The notes beneath the pieces were generated by a model that worked only from the letters and a program-made list of their open reading frames with translations, had not been told where the DNA came from and searched no databases. The position numbers and the translations under genes were made by a program. Shown piece by piece: positions 6,020-14,863 of a stretch of 42,691 bases of DNA (the first letter of the stretch is position 1; each line of letters opens with the position of its first letter). The stretch comes from Alphaproteobacteria bacterium (lineage in GTDB: Bacteria; Pseudomonadota; Alphaproteobacteria; CAAHEQ01; UBA3637), in contig JAGCYU010000027.1 in assembly GCA_017960645.1 (NCBI GenBank), forward strand, positions 1-42,691, written 5' to 3'.

Positions 6020-8416
6020 ATGCGTTTTTTATCTACATTGGTAAGCGTTTTTTTCTTCGGTAGTTTGGCCGTTGGGGTTTTGTTATTTTTGTTAATTTTA
6101 CACTATTCAATCGGTCTGCCCGATTACCGACAATTATCAGATTATCGCCCACCGATTACAACGCGCTTATATGCAAATGACGGTTCTTTGTTAATGGAAT
6201 ATGCCACAGAAAAACGCACTTTTGTTCCTGTATCAAAGATTCCAACAAAACTAAAGCAGGCTTTTTTATCGGCAGAGGATAAAACATTTTATGAACATGG
6301 GGGGCTGGATTTACCAGGTCTGGCGCGCGCTATTTTTGTGAATCTTAAAAACATTGGCAGAAATCGCCGATTGGTTGGGGCATCCACCATCACACAACAG
6401 GTTGCTAAAAACTTTTTATTGACCGCAGATCAAACATTTTCTCGTAAAATTAAAGAAGCTCTTTTAGCGCGCAAAATTGAACAAGCTTTTACCAAAGACC
6501 ATATTTTAGAATTATACCTGAATGAAATTTACTTAGGACAGGGCTCATACGGTGTTTCCAGCGCAGCTTTAAACTATTTTAACAAGTCTATGGATGAATT
6601 GACCCTTGCACAGATGGCATTTTTGGCGGCATTACCGAAAGCACCAAATAATTATCACCCCGTCCGCCATCCAAAAGAGGCTAAAGAACGCCGCGATTGG
6701 GTCTTAACACAAATGTGGCAAAATGGATATGTGACTTTTGAAGAAATCACACAGGCAATGAATGAACCTATTGACTTAACGCCTCGTGTTCAAAAATTAG
6801 TCCAAGATGGTCAATATTATTCCGAAGAAGTACGCCGCATGGTTGTCAATAAGTTTGGAGATGAATCTATTTACCTTGGCGGTTTATCTATCCGTACCTC
6901 ATTGGATCCCGACTTGCAAAAAATTGCCGTGAATGTGATTCAAGACGGATTGATTGCTTATGATAAACGTCATGGGTGGCGTGGCCCTGTGGCTCATTAT
7001 GAGACTGTAGAACAAGCAAAAGAAAATCTTGCAACATATCAAAAGCAATATGCTCCAAAGGATTGGGTTTATGCGGCAGTTACTGAGGTCACCGATACAA
7101 ACGCCACTTTATTCTTAGGCAAAAAAGACGGACAAGAAATGATGGGCACTATACCCCTCACCAACGTTACTTGGGCAAAAAAAGCACTGGCTCAAGGACG
7201 CATTTCTCGGGATGAAGTGAAAAAAGTATCTGATGTTCTATCGGTGGGGGATATCGTTTTGGTTTCACCGAAAAAAGAAGGACAATACACTTTGCATCAA
7301 ATGCCAGATGTAGAAGCTGGTTTAGTAGCGCTAGATCCTCATACAGGCCGTGTTTTGGCGATGCAAGGCGGTTTTTCATTTGGCCGCAATCAATTCAATC
7401 GCGTTATTCAAGCCAATCGACAACCGGGTTCTTCATTCAAACCATTTGTTTATGTAGCAGCTTTAGATTCCGGTTACACGCCATCCAGTTTGATTTTAGA
7501 TGCCCCAATTGTCATGCATAATGCAGATGGTTCCAAATGGAAACCGGAAAACTATTCCAGACAATTTTATGGTCCAACGACTTTGCGCATAGGTATTGAA
7601 AAATCTCGTAACCTAATGACCGTTCGTTTAGCGCAAGCTATCGGTATTCGTAAAGTCATGGACTATGGCAAAAAATTCAATATTTCGGATAAGTTGGAAC
7701 CCAATTTAACGACGGCATTGGGCGCCAGCGAAACAACTTTAATGCGCTTAACAACAGCCTATGGTATGTTGGTTAACGGCGGTAAAAAAATTACACCCAG
7801 CTTGATTGACCGCATTCAAGATCGAGATGGCAAAACAATTTATAAAAAGGATGAGCGAGAATGCCCAACTTGTTCCGGCAAAGACGTAGACCCCGACCAA
7901 AAACCAATCATTCCTGACAATCGCGAACAGATTCAAGATCCTGCCAGCGCCTATCAAATGGTTAATATTTTAACAGGCGTTATTACCCGCGGCACAGGTT
8001 CTGTTGTGCGTCCATTGAAACGCAACTTAGGGGCAAAATCAGGGACCAGTAATGACAGCCATGATGCATGGTTTATTGGATTCTCCCCTGATTTAGTTGT
8101 TGGCGTTTGGGTTGGTTTTGATAATCCTCGCTCTTTGGGTCCACATGATACAGGAGGTGTTGTCGCCGCACCTATCTTCCGTGACTTTATGAAAGAGGCT
8201 TTGAAAGACAAACCAGATACGCCTTTCCGTGTTCCGGATTCTGTTAAATTGGTTCGTGTGAACGCTGCCACAGGCAAAACGGCTGTACCCGGCGATACGA
8301 ATGTGATTATGGAAGCGTTCCGCTTAACGGATAACCCAGAAAAACCGGCTCAAATCATTGGCCAAGATATCACAATTAAAGAAGAAACCCTGCCAGACTT
8401 TGGCGGCATATATTAA
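6020..8416 (+). CDS. mrcA: Penicillin-binding protein 1A (bifunctional glycosyltransferase/transpeptidase)
   Basis: This class A PBP of 798 residues polymerises lipid II into glycan strands and cross-links the stem peptides on the outer face of the inner membrane. An N-terminal anchor (about 8-29) is followed by a GT51 domain with the catalytic EDKTFYEHGG (E86) and GASTITQQ motifs. An OB-like insert, typical of PBP1A, comes before the transpeptidase domain. The transpeptidase motifs are SSFK with catalytic S471, SRN at 529-531, and KSGT at 673-676. Length and order fit PBP1A (MrcA/PonA). The start follows GAGGGGAC. It is followed 12 bases later by a small membrane protein and then prfB; the mrcA-prfB neighbourhood is common in Alphaproteobacteria. 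Confidence 0.95.
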   Translation: MRFLSTLVSVFFFGSLAVGVLLFLLILHYSIGLPDYRQLSDYRPPITTRLYANDGSLLMEYATEKRTFVPVSKIPTKLKQAFLSAEDKTFYEHGGLDLPGLARAIFVNLKNIGRNRRLVGASTITQQVAKNFLLTADQTFSRKIKEALLARKIEQAFTKDHILELYLNEIYLGQGSYGVSSAALNYFNKSMDELTLAQMAFLAALPKAPNNYHPVRHPKEAKERRDWVLTQMWQNGYVTFEEITQAMNEPIDLTPRVQKLVQDGQYYSEEVRRMVVNKFGDESIYLGGLSIRTSLDPDLQKIAVNVIQDGLIAYDKRHGWRGPVAHYETVEQAKENLATYQKQYAPKDWVYAAVTEVTDTNATLFLGKKDGQEMMGTIPLTNVTWAKKALAQGRISRDEVKKVSDVLSVGDIVLVSPKKEGQYTLHQMPDVEAGLVALDPHTGRVLAMQGGFSFGRNQFNRVIQANRQPGSSFKPFVYVAALDSGYTPSSLILDAPIVMHNADGSKWKPENYSRQFYGPTTLRIGIEKSRNLMTVRLAQAIGIRKVMDYGKKFNISDKLEPNLTTALGASETTLMRLTTAYGMLVNGGKKITPSLIDRIQDRDGKTIYKKDERECPTCSGKDVDPDQKPIIPDNREQIQDPASAYQMVNILTGVITRGTGSVVRPLKRNLGAKSGTSNDSHDAWFIGFSPDLVVGVWVGFDNPRSLGPHDTGGVVAAPIFRDFMKEALKDKPDTPFRVPDSVKLVRVNAATGKTAVPGDTNVIMEAFRLTDNPEKPAQIIGQDITIKEETLPDFGGIY

Positions 8417-8428
8417 AAGGAGGAAAAT

Positions 8429-8893
8429 ATGATGACACATTACATTTTATCTTGCATTATCTTATTGATTTGGATTTTGCCGATTGTCTTGGGGATTGGA
8501 TATTTACTATCCAGATTGATTTCAAAATGTTTAGCTAAAGGCAGAACTCAAAAAAAACAAAAATCCAAAAATCCTGAAAAGCAAAAATTTTGGTTCTACA
8601 GCTTGTGGCTACCATGCGCGATTTTTACAAGTTTTGCCCTTTTAATCACCTGTTTCAGCTTGATCAAGCTGAGTATGATGGAATCAATGGCTATCCTTTT
8701 CTTGATGGCGCTCTTTTTTGCAGCGTTTAATTTATTGTATCATTTAGTGTATTTTATCTATACCCGTCTTCGCCATCTGCCACATTATGTGAATAAAAAA
8801 ACGTGGTTCATCGCCCTAGGATGGATTGTTGTAGATGGCATTTTGTGCTATTTAATCTGGCTAGTTCTTCAAGCAATGATGGCGATGAGTTAA
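8429..8893 (+). CDS. Small integral membrane protein of unknown function
   Basis: This 154-residue protein is not recognised. It has about four hydrophobic helices (near 6-28, 54-78, 85-111 and 126-151). A basic loop around residues 36-52 (RTQKKQKSKNPEKQK) probably faces the cytosol. The start follows a strong AAAAGGAGGAAAAT site and lies 12 bases after the PBP1A stop, so it should be co-transcribed with it. Placement between a cell-wall synthase and prfB gives no firm functional hint. Confidence 0.75.
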   Translation: MMTHYILSCIILLIWILPIVLGIGYLLSRLISKCLAKGRTQKKQKSKNPEKQKFWFYSLWLPCAIFTSFALLITCFSLIKLSMMESMAILFLMALFFAAFNLLYHLVYFIYTRLRHLPHYVNKKTWFIALGWIVVDGILCYLIWLVLQAMMAMS

Positions 8894-8914
8894 TCTTTTA
8901 ATAAGGAGTAAAAT

Positions 8915-10028
8915 ATGAAAGCAGAAATAATTGCATTAAACGATAAGTACAAGAAAATTTTAGTACTTATCAAGGAGCGTCTTTGACTGGGATAAGGCTT
9001 TAAAACGGATCCAAGAACTGGATGACTTAACTTCGGACACACATTTGTGGGATAATCCTGAACGCGCTCAAAAATTGATGAGTGAACGCACAGGCCTAAC
9101 CAACCACATAAAAAAAATACAGGATTTGGAAAATTCCATCAATGATACTTATGAAATGATTGGACTGGCCGAAACAGAGGGCGATGAAAGCTTGCTTGCC
9201 GAGGCTGAAAAAAATTTCTCTCAAATGGAAAAACAAATGGATGCATTAGAGTTGGAATCTTTACTGTGTCAAGAAGGTGATAAAAATGACGCCTTTTTGG
9301 AAATTCATTCCGGTGCCGGCGGCACAGAGGCTCAAGATTGGGCTAGCATGTTGCTGAGAATGTATGAACATTGGGCCGACAAAAACGACTATAAGTCAGA
9401 AGTTATGGAATTGTCGGACGGAGAAGAAGCCGGCATTAAATCGGCCATATTAAAAATCTCAGGATTAAATGCTTATGGGTGGCTCAAGTTTGAATCGGGC
9501 GTCCATCGTTTAGTACGTATTTCTCCGTTTGATTCAAATGCAAGACGACATACAAGTTTTGCTTCCGTTTGGGTGTATCCAGTGGTGGATGATTCTATTC
9601 AAATAGACATTAACCCTGCAGATTGCCGCATAGACGTCTATCGTTCCAGCGGTGCCGGTGGGCAACATGTGAATAAAACAGAAAGTGCTGTGCGTATTAC
9701 CCATATTCCAACAGGGATTGTTGCCGCTTGTCAAACGCAACGAAGTCAATTTGCGAATCGTGATGAAGCTTGGCGAATGTTGCGCGCAAGATTATATGAA
9801 CTGGAACTGCAAAAACGCCGTGAGGCACAAGGCGCTGTGGAAGCTCAAAAAGGCGATAACGGATGGGGAAACCAGGTTCGATCCTATGTCTTACAACCTT
9901 ATCAAATGATTAAAGATTTGCGCACCAACTATGAAACTTCGGATATAAATGGGGTATTAAATGGAGATTTAAACGATTTCATGCGTGAAAGTTTGGCCAA
10001 TTTAACGAAATCTAAAGGGGGAAGTTAA
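8915..10028 (+). CDS. prfB: Peptide chain release factor 2, with programmed +1 frameshift
   Basis: RF2 recognises UGA and UAA stop codons and triggers release of the finished peptide on the ribosome. The gene is split over two frames. Codons 1-23 (8915-8983) end in CTT followed by an in-frame TGA (8984-8986), and reading continues in the +1 frame from 8985 to give 370 residues. The join restores the family sequence ERL-DWDKALKRIQELDDL. Stop-codon reading SPF sits at about 203-205 and the peptidyl-hydrolysis GGQ at 248-250, both two residues from the E. coli positions. The start follows TAAGGAG. The stop overlaps the ATG of the next gene (TAATG), suggesting coupling to the phosphate-uptake pair. 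Confidence 0.95.
8972..8987 (+). promoter_or_regulatory. RF2 autoregulatory frameshift site
   Basis: AAGGAG (8972-8977), three bases, then CTT TGA C (8981-8987). This matches the classical RF2 arrangement in spacing: an internal Shine-Dalgarno-like element exactly three bases before the slippery CUU, and a UGA followed by C, a poor termination context. When RF2 is scarce the ribosome slips +1 and makes full-length RF2. Confidence 0.93.
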
Positions 10029-10687
10029 TGAAAAATCATCTGGCTTTATTTCATAAAACAAAACAATTAAATGATAAAATGACAAAGTTTTTAACAAACA
10101 TTGTTGAAGCTGGTGTTATTTTTGAAAAAGCCATTACTATATATATTCACAAAAGTGTCAACCGTGATTTTTTAAAGTACAAGCAAAAAATATCTGAATT
10201 AGAATCACAAAATGATACTTTAAGACGCGAAATTGAAGCCGAATTGTATCAACAAATGATTATTCCCGGTATGCGATCCGATATTTTGGATCTAACAGAA
10301 GGATGCGATGCTGTCATCAATCAATATGAAGCCTTGGTCATTTTGTGGTCTATTGAAGCGCCAAAAATTCCAGCCAATCTGTATCCAAAATTACAAGAGC
10401 TAACACACATCACTTTAAACTGTGTGCAAGCTTTGGTTCAAGGCGTGCAATCTTTCTTAGCTGGTCAAATGAGTGTAGAAAATGAAATTCAAGAATGTTA
10501 TTTTTTAGAACATAAAATTGATTTGTTGGGCCAAGATTTAAAGCTTTTGATTTTTCAAAACAAACGGTTAAATTTGGCTCGGCAATTGCAACTCAAAGAT
10601 ATGGTCAACAACTTGGAAGAATTGTCTGATAAAGCAGAAGATGCTGCAGATAAATTAAAAATCATTTCGGTGAAACACGCATTATGA
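10028..10687 (+). CDS. DUF47 family PhoU-like accessory protein
   Basis: This 219-residue, almost entirely helical soluble protein matches the DUF47/PhoU-like group, with a late segment LEELSDKAEDAADKLKII typical of the family. Members are encoded with PiT phosphate transporters and are thought to modulate their activity. Here the gene overlaps prfB at its start (TAATG) and the transporter at its end (ATGA). The double overlap argues for translational coupling and a shared mRNA. Assignment rests on the C-terminal motif and the neighbouring gene; the N-terminal half is divergent. Confidence 0.82.
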   Translation: MKNHLALFHKTKQLNDKMTKFLTNIVEAGVIFEKAITIYIHKSVNRDFLKYKQKISELESQNDTLRREIEAELYQQMIIPGMRSDILDLTEGCDAVINQYEALVILWSIEAPKIPANLYPKLQELTHITLNCVQALVQGVQSFLAGQMSVENEIQECYFLEHKIDLLGQDLKLLIFQNKRLNLARQLQLKDMVNNLEELSDKAEDAADKLKIISVKHAL

Positions 10688-11664
10688 TAGTTTTATTTTT
10701 AATTGCAGGACTTTTTTTGGGGTGGTCTTTCGGGCGCATCAATATCAGCAACGTGTTTGGCTCGGCCATCGGCACGCGCATGGTTTCTTTAAAAACAGCA
10801 GCCACCTTAACGGGCCTTTTTGTTTTTTTAGGCGCCATCATCAGCGGCCAGGCAACAACAGAATCTGTTTTACAATTAACCGCCACTATTACCCCCTCCC
10901 ATGCATTGATTATCAGCCTGTGTATTGGCTTAGTTTTGTTCTTAGTTGGGCGTTTAGGCATTCCCGTTTCTATGGTACAAGCAAGTGTCGGCTGTTTAAT
11001 CGGATTAAATTTGTACAACCATATAAAGATAAATTGGCTCTTAGTGGCAAATATGGCAAAAACTTGGATTCTCAGTCCATTGATTGCCCTAGTTTTTAGT
11101 TTATTATTGTTTAAAGGTATCCGCTTTATTCTGTATCGAATTCAAGTTCCTCTTTTGTATCGGGATGTTATCGTTCGCATTTTATTGATTATAACCGGGA
11201 TTTTTTCCGCCTATGCCTTGGGCGCTAACAATATTTCAACGCTCATAGGTCCCTATCAAGCAACAGGTCTGCCCTTAAATTGGTATATAACTTGTGTCAT
11301 TTGTTTAGGCGTTGGCATAGGTGCGCAAATGGCAGACAAAAAAGTCATTAACACAGTGAGCGCCGGCCTGTTTCCCCTCTCTTCCATTGAAGCATGGGTT
11401 GTTATTTTTTCAAGCGCCATGACTTTATTATTTTTTTCCAGCACTGCTTTGTCCGCTATCTTAAAAGACTTAGGATTTACGATACACTCGGTACCAATAC
11501 CAGCCTCATGTACTTTGATTGGAAGCATTTTGGGGATTAGCTGCGCCAAGGGGGGTAAAGGCATTAATTTTTATGCCTTATTAAAAATAATGATATCATG
11601 GTTCATGGTTCCTTTATTTTCATGCTTGATTTGTTTTGCATTTCTGAGTATCCTAGGGAAATAG
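10684..11664 (+). CDS. PiT-family inorganic phosphate transporter
   Basis: This 326-residue inner-membrane protein has about nine or ten hydrophobic helices and two inverted PiT signature regions. The first is GRINISNVFGSAIGTRM near residues 17-33, a variant of the usual G.ND.(A/S)NAFG. The second is YALGANNIST near 178-187. PiT permeases import phosphate (often as metal phosphate) with protons or sodium. The first signature has Asn-Ile where Asn-Asp is more usual, so ion coupling could differ. It overlaps the DUF47 gene by four bases (ATGA), the usual partner arrangement. Confidence 0.88.
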   Translation: MIVLFLIAGLFLGWSFGRINISNVFGSAIGTRMVSLKTAATLTGLFVFLGAIISGQATTESVLQLTATITPSHALIISLCIGLVLFLVGRLGIPVSMVQASVGCLIGLNLYNHIKINWLLVANMAKTWILSPLIALVFSLLLFKGIRFILYRIQVPLLYRDVIVRILLIITGIFSAYALGANNISTLIGPYQATGLPLNWYITCVICLGVGIGAQMADKKVINTVSAGLFPLSSIEAWVVIFSSAMTLLFFSSTALSAILKDLGFTIHSVPIPASCTLIGSILGISCAKGGKGINFYALLKIMISWFMVPLFSCLICFAFLSILGK

Positions 11665-11682
11665 GGGGTAAGTTCGTTTTAA

Positions 11683-14600
11683 ATGGCTAAAAAATGTTTT
11701 AAATTTGTCAAAAAAACTTTCAGGTGGCTGTATTATTTTGCAGAAGCCATAATTGCGCTTGTTATTCTTTTAAGCAGTTTGGCATTTTGGCATTTATACA
11801 CACACCCCATGAGTGCAGATTTTTTATTACCAGAGATTTCAAAACAACTTTTACCAAAAGATAAAAACTATTCTTTAAAGGTTGATTCCAGCTTGTTATA
11901 TGCCATGCCCAACAAAAAAGGCATTTTCCATTTAAACATTAAAAACTTAAGTATCGTCAGGCCCGACCAAACAACGGTGTTATCTTTACCTGAGGTCAAT
12001 CTGTCATATGGTTTGTTACATTTGATCACATTAAATTATTTACCCGATTATTTAGAAATTTTAAATCCTTCAGTTCATATGATCATCAGCGATGACGGGA
12101 CTTTTATCTCTCAAGATTCCACTCTAGAATCCTCAGAAAACACCTCACCCTCATTGGATTTTAGTGCTATTTTAAAACATTTAATGTCGTTTGACAAACT
12201 GCATATTGTTAATGGGCAAGTACAAATTGATGATATTAAATTCAACCAATCTTTAAGCATCCCAAGATTTTCTTTAATTCTTCAAAAAAGATTCGGTTTC
12301 AAACACAAAGCTGGGCTTTTTGGTGTAGCTCGTATCCAAGGACAATTGATAGATTTTCAAGCACACGCTTCTTTATCTAAATTAACAAATGAATTATCCT
12401 TAGAATTAAATTTACCAAAATTTAATCCAACCGTATTTGATAAATATGCACCTATTTTATCCGGTATTGATATTTCGTTATCATTGGTGGCGAGCGGTAA
12501 ATTTAATACAAAACAAAAGCATAAAAATATAGCCGATAGTTTAACAAAATTAAAATTTCAACTTAAGTCATTAAAACCTGGCGAAATCCGATTACCATCC
12601 CCTATCAAAAATAATTATTCTGTTCAAACGTTGGAAATAAATGGCGGCGCCTCAGACGCATTCCGGGTTTTCAAGATTGCACAATCGCCTTTTGCATTAA
12701 CAAACGGTGTTACAGCAGATTTAATGTTATCTGTCACAGGACTTAATCAATTTTTTCATTCGTGGAACTCTGACGATTTAACAACTATTTTAGAAGCAAA
12801 TGTATATAATGCAGCCATGCAAGATGTACCAGCTGTATGGCCTTCAGAACAAGGACCTACTGCACATCAATGGGTCAAAACACATTTATCGCAAGGAAAA
12901 TTGTCCAGTGCTTATTTCCGATTAAATTTTTCTGGCTCACAGTTAACTGATGTTTTTGGGGATTTGCAAGCTCAAGGCGTTCGTGTTGATTACTTGCCCC
13001 CTATGCCGGCAATCGATGATGTTTCTGCCCGAATATTATTGTATCCCAAAAAGGTTAGAATTTTGGCAAATGCAGGACATATTCAAGACGTATCTTTGAC
13101 CAAAGCCGATTTATTATTTCACGATGTTGATACAAATAATTCCTGGACAGAAATGACCATTGATACACAAGGTCCTATACAACAAACGCTTAATATTATT
13201 GAATCTCCGCCGTTACAGTTAATGGAAAAATTTGACGTACCCTATCAAAAAATATCTGGGACAGCACAAACGCATTTATACTTACGTTTTCCGCTTCAGG
13301 ACGATTTACAGCCACAAGAAATTCAGGTACAAGTTCATTCCGATTTAACAGACGTTATTTTCCAAACAGATATTGAGAATCTGGCAGTGGATAATGGTAC
13401 TTTTCAACTGGACGTGACAAACGATGGATTGAAATTAGATGGGGATATTCAAGTACAAAAAGAAAATCTACATTTACTGTGGGAAGAAGATTTTAAAGCG
13501 GACGCTCTTACGCCAACAAAATATCAAATAGAAACTGTCATAGATACGAAAATGTTCGAAAAAATTATCCCTGACTTAGAAAAATATATCAAAGGAAAGA
13601 TAAATCTGAAAACAAACCTTATCTATACCAATCAAAAAACATGGCAAGGAAATGCTGAAATCAATTTGGATAACGCCATCGCCAATCTTTATCCTGTTTC
13701 TCGCGTAAAAACAAAAGGGAACGCCGGCCGTTTATTATTATCCTTCTCTGACACCAGTTCAGATTTAAAAAAAGGCGCTTTGACTTTTGACCTAAAAGGA
13801 GATATTGCCCAACCACAAGATTTAGATATTGAAGGAGCTTTAAAATGGGGGGAAGACTTATATCTGCAATTGGAAAAAGTTATTGCAGACGGCAACCAAT
13901 TTTCTGGTATTTTACATATGACCACAACTCTTTTGCATACACAACTTTATGGGGCACATTGGGATATATCAAATCTTTTTGATATGCCTTTTTTAACACA
14001 GCAAACAGGCCCCGAAAAAACTTCCTCTGAAAAGACCGATTCTAAAATGGCAAAAGATATTTTACTGGATATTAATTTAGATTCTTTCACACTACATGCA
14101 CCTCATTCTTTAAAAAAAATACAATTTCAAGCAGAACGGACAGGAAAATTATGGAAAACATTCCATTTACAAGCAGAGACTTCAAAACCTTTTATCGTTG
14201 TCTTTATCCCAGAAACACATAAATTTCAAGGTACTTTTGGTGATTTAGGGGAACTATTAAAATACTTAACAGGACAGGATAAATTCAAGGATGGTATTAT
14301 TTCGGTGGATGCAAAACAAAATACAAACGGCATAATACAAGGTGAAATTGGCGTTGATAAAATTACAATTCGCGAACCTGGCTTTTTATTGCAAGCAGCA
14401 ACTATCCTTGGTATTGTAGATGCATTCCGCGATAAAGATATTACGATGGATACTGTACGACTTCCATTTTCCATAGATCCTTGGCATAAAATTCAGTTGC
14501 AAGATGCCTATGCCGCGGGTTCTTCATTGGGCGTGACTGTCAAAGGCACCATTGATACCCCAAATTTAGATTTATCCGGCTCTGTGATCCCCGCATATGC

Positions 14601-14772
14601 AATCAACAGCCTCCCCGGGAAAATCCCATTTTTAGGAGCTTTATTCCGCTCAGAAGAAGGTGGTGGTTTGATTGGTGTCAAATACAGTGTAGATGGTATT
14701 TTATTGAATCCTCAAATTCATTTTTATCCTCTGTCCAGTGTTTTACCTGGCGCTTTGGGACGCGTTTTTTAG
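11683..14772 (+). CDS. AsmA/YhdP-like envelope protein with DUF3971 character
   Basis: This 1029-residue protein has one N-terminal membrane helix (about 17-38) followed by a long beta-rich periplasmic body and an AsmA-like C-terminus (GSSLGVTVKGTIDTPNLDLSG, near 945-965). YhdP/TamB/AsmA-type proteins form hydrophobic grooves thought to carry phospholipids between inner and outer membranes. Size and the late NSLPGKIPFLGALF segment fit the YhdP-like (DUF3971) branch better than short AsmA. It starts 18 bases after the phosphate transporter and precedes an MsbA-like exporter, consistent with a lipid-envelope role. The exact subfamily is inferred from overall layout. Confidence 0.8.
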   Translation: MAKKCFKFVKKTFRWLYYFAEAIIALVILLSSLAFWHLYTHPMSADFLLPEISKQLLPKDKNYSLKVDSSLLYAMPNKKGIFHLNIKNLSIVRPDQTTVLSLPEVNLSYGLLHLITLNYLPDYLEILNPSVHMIISDDGTFISQDSTLESSENTSPSLDFSAILKHLMSFDKLHIVNGQVQIDDIKFNQSLSIPRFSLILQKRFGFKHKAGLFGVARIQGQLIDFQAHASLSKLTNELSLELNLPKFNPTVFDKYAPILSGIDISLSLVASGKFNTKQKHKNIADSLTKLKFQLKSLKPGEIRLPSPIKNNYSVQTLEINGGASDAFRVFKIAQSPFALTNGVTADLMLSVTGLNQFFHSWNSDDLTTILEANVYNAAMQDVPAVWPSEQGPTAHQWVKTHLSQGKLSSAYFRLNFSGSQLTDVFGDLQAQGVRVDYLPPMPAIDDVSARILLYPKKVRILANAGHIQDVSLTKADLLFHDVDTNNSWTEMTIDTQGPIQQTLNIIESPPLQLMEKFDVPYQKISGTAQTHLYLRFPLQDDLQPQEIQVQVHSDLTDVIFQTDIENLAVDNGTFQLDVTNDGLKLDGDIQVQKENLHLLWEEDFKADALTPTKYQIETVIDTKMFEKIIPDLEKYIKGKINLKTNLIYTNQKTWQGNAEINLDNAIANLYPVSRVKTKGNAGRLLLSFSDTSSDLKKGALTFDLKGDIAQPQDLDIEGALKWGEDLYLQLEKVIADGNQFSGILHMTTTLLHTQLYGAHWDISNLFDMPFLTQQTGPEKTSSEKTDSKMAKDILLDINLDSFTLHAPHSLKKIQFQAERTGKLWKTFHLQAETSKPFIVVFIPETHKFQGTFGDLGELLKYLTGQDKFKDGIISVDAKQNTNGIIQGEIGVDKITIREPGFLLQAATILGIVDAFRDKDITMDTVRLPFSIDPWHKIQLQDAYAAGSSLGVTVKGTIDTPNLDLSGSVIPAYAINSLPGKIPFLGALFRSEEGGGLIGVKYSVDGILLNPQIHFYPLSSVLPGALGRVF

Positions 14773-14791
14773 CCACAGCCTCATCCCAAAC

Positions 14792-14820
14792 TTTACTATT
14801 TTTAGATTTTGTGGTATAAT
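14792..14820 (+). promoter_or_regulatory. Possible promoter of the ABC exporter
   Basis: TTTACT (14792-14797), a 17-base spacer and a perfect TATAAT (14815-14820), 43 bases before the start codon. The -35 is weak. Confidence 0.5.
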
Positions 14821-14863
14821 ATGGTCGTTTAAAATCATTCAATAAAAGCAGGGTTACGTTTTT

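Noticed and set aside
7951-7980. ATGGTTAATATTTTAAC as a CtrA site
   Set aside because: It lies within the PBP1A coding sequence and the TTAA spacing is four, not seven.
8984-8986. Early stop in prfB as a sequencing error or pseudogene
   Set aside because: The stop sits in the classical RF2 frameshift context with correct spacing, and both parts join into intact RF2.
9871-9895. GGTTCGATCC resembling a tRNA T-loop
   Set aside because: It lies in the conserved coding region of prfB and no cloverleaf surrounds it.
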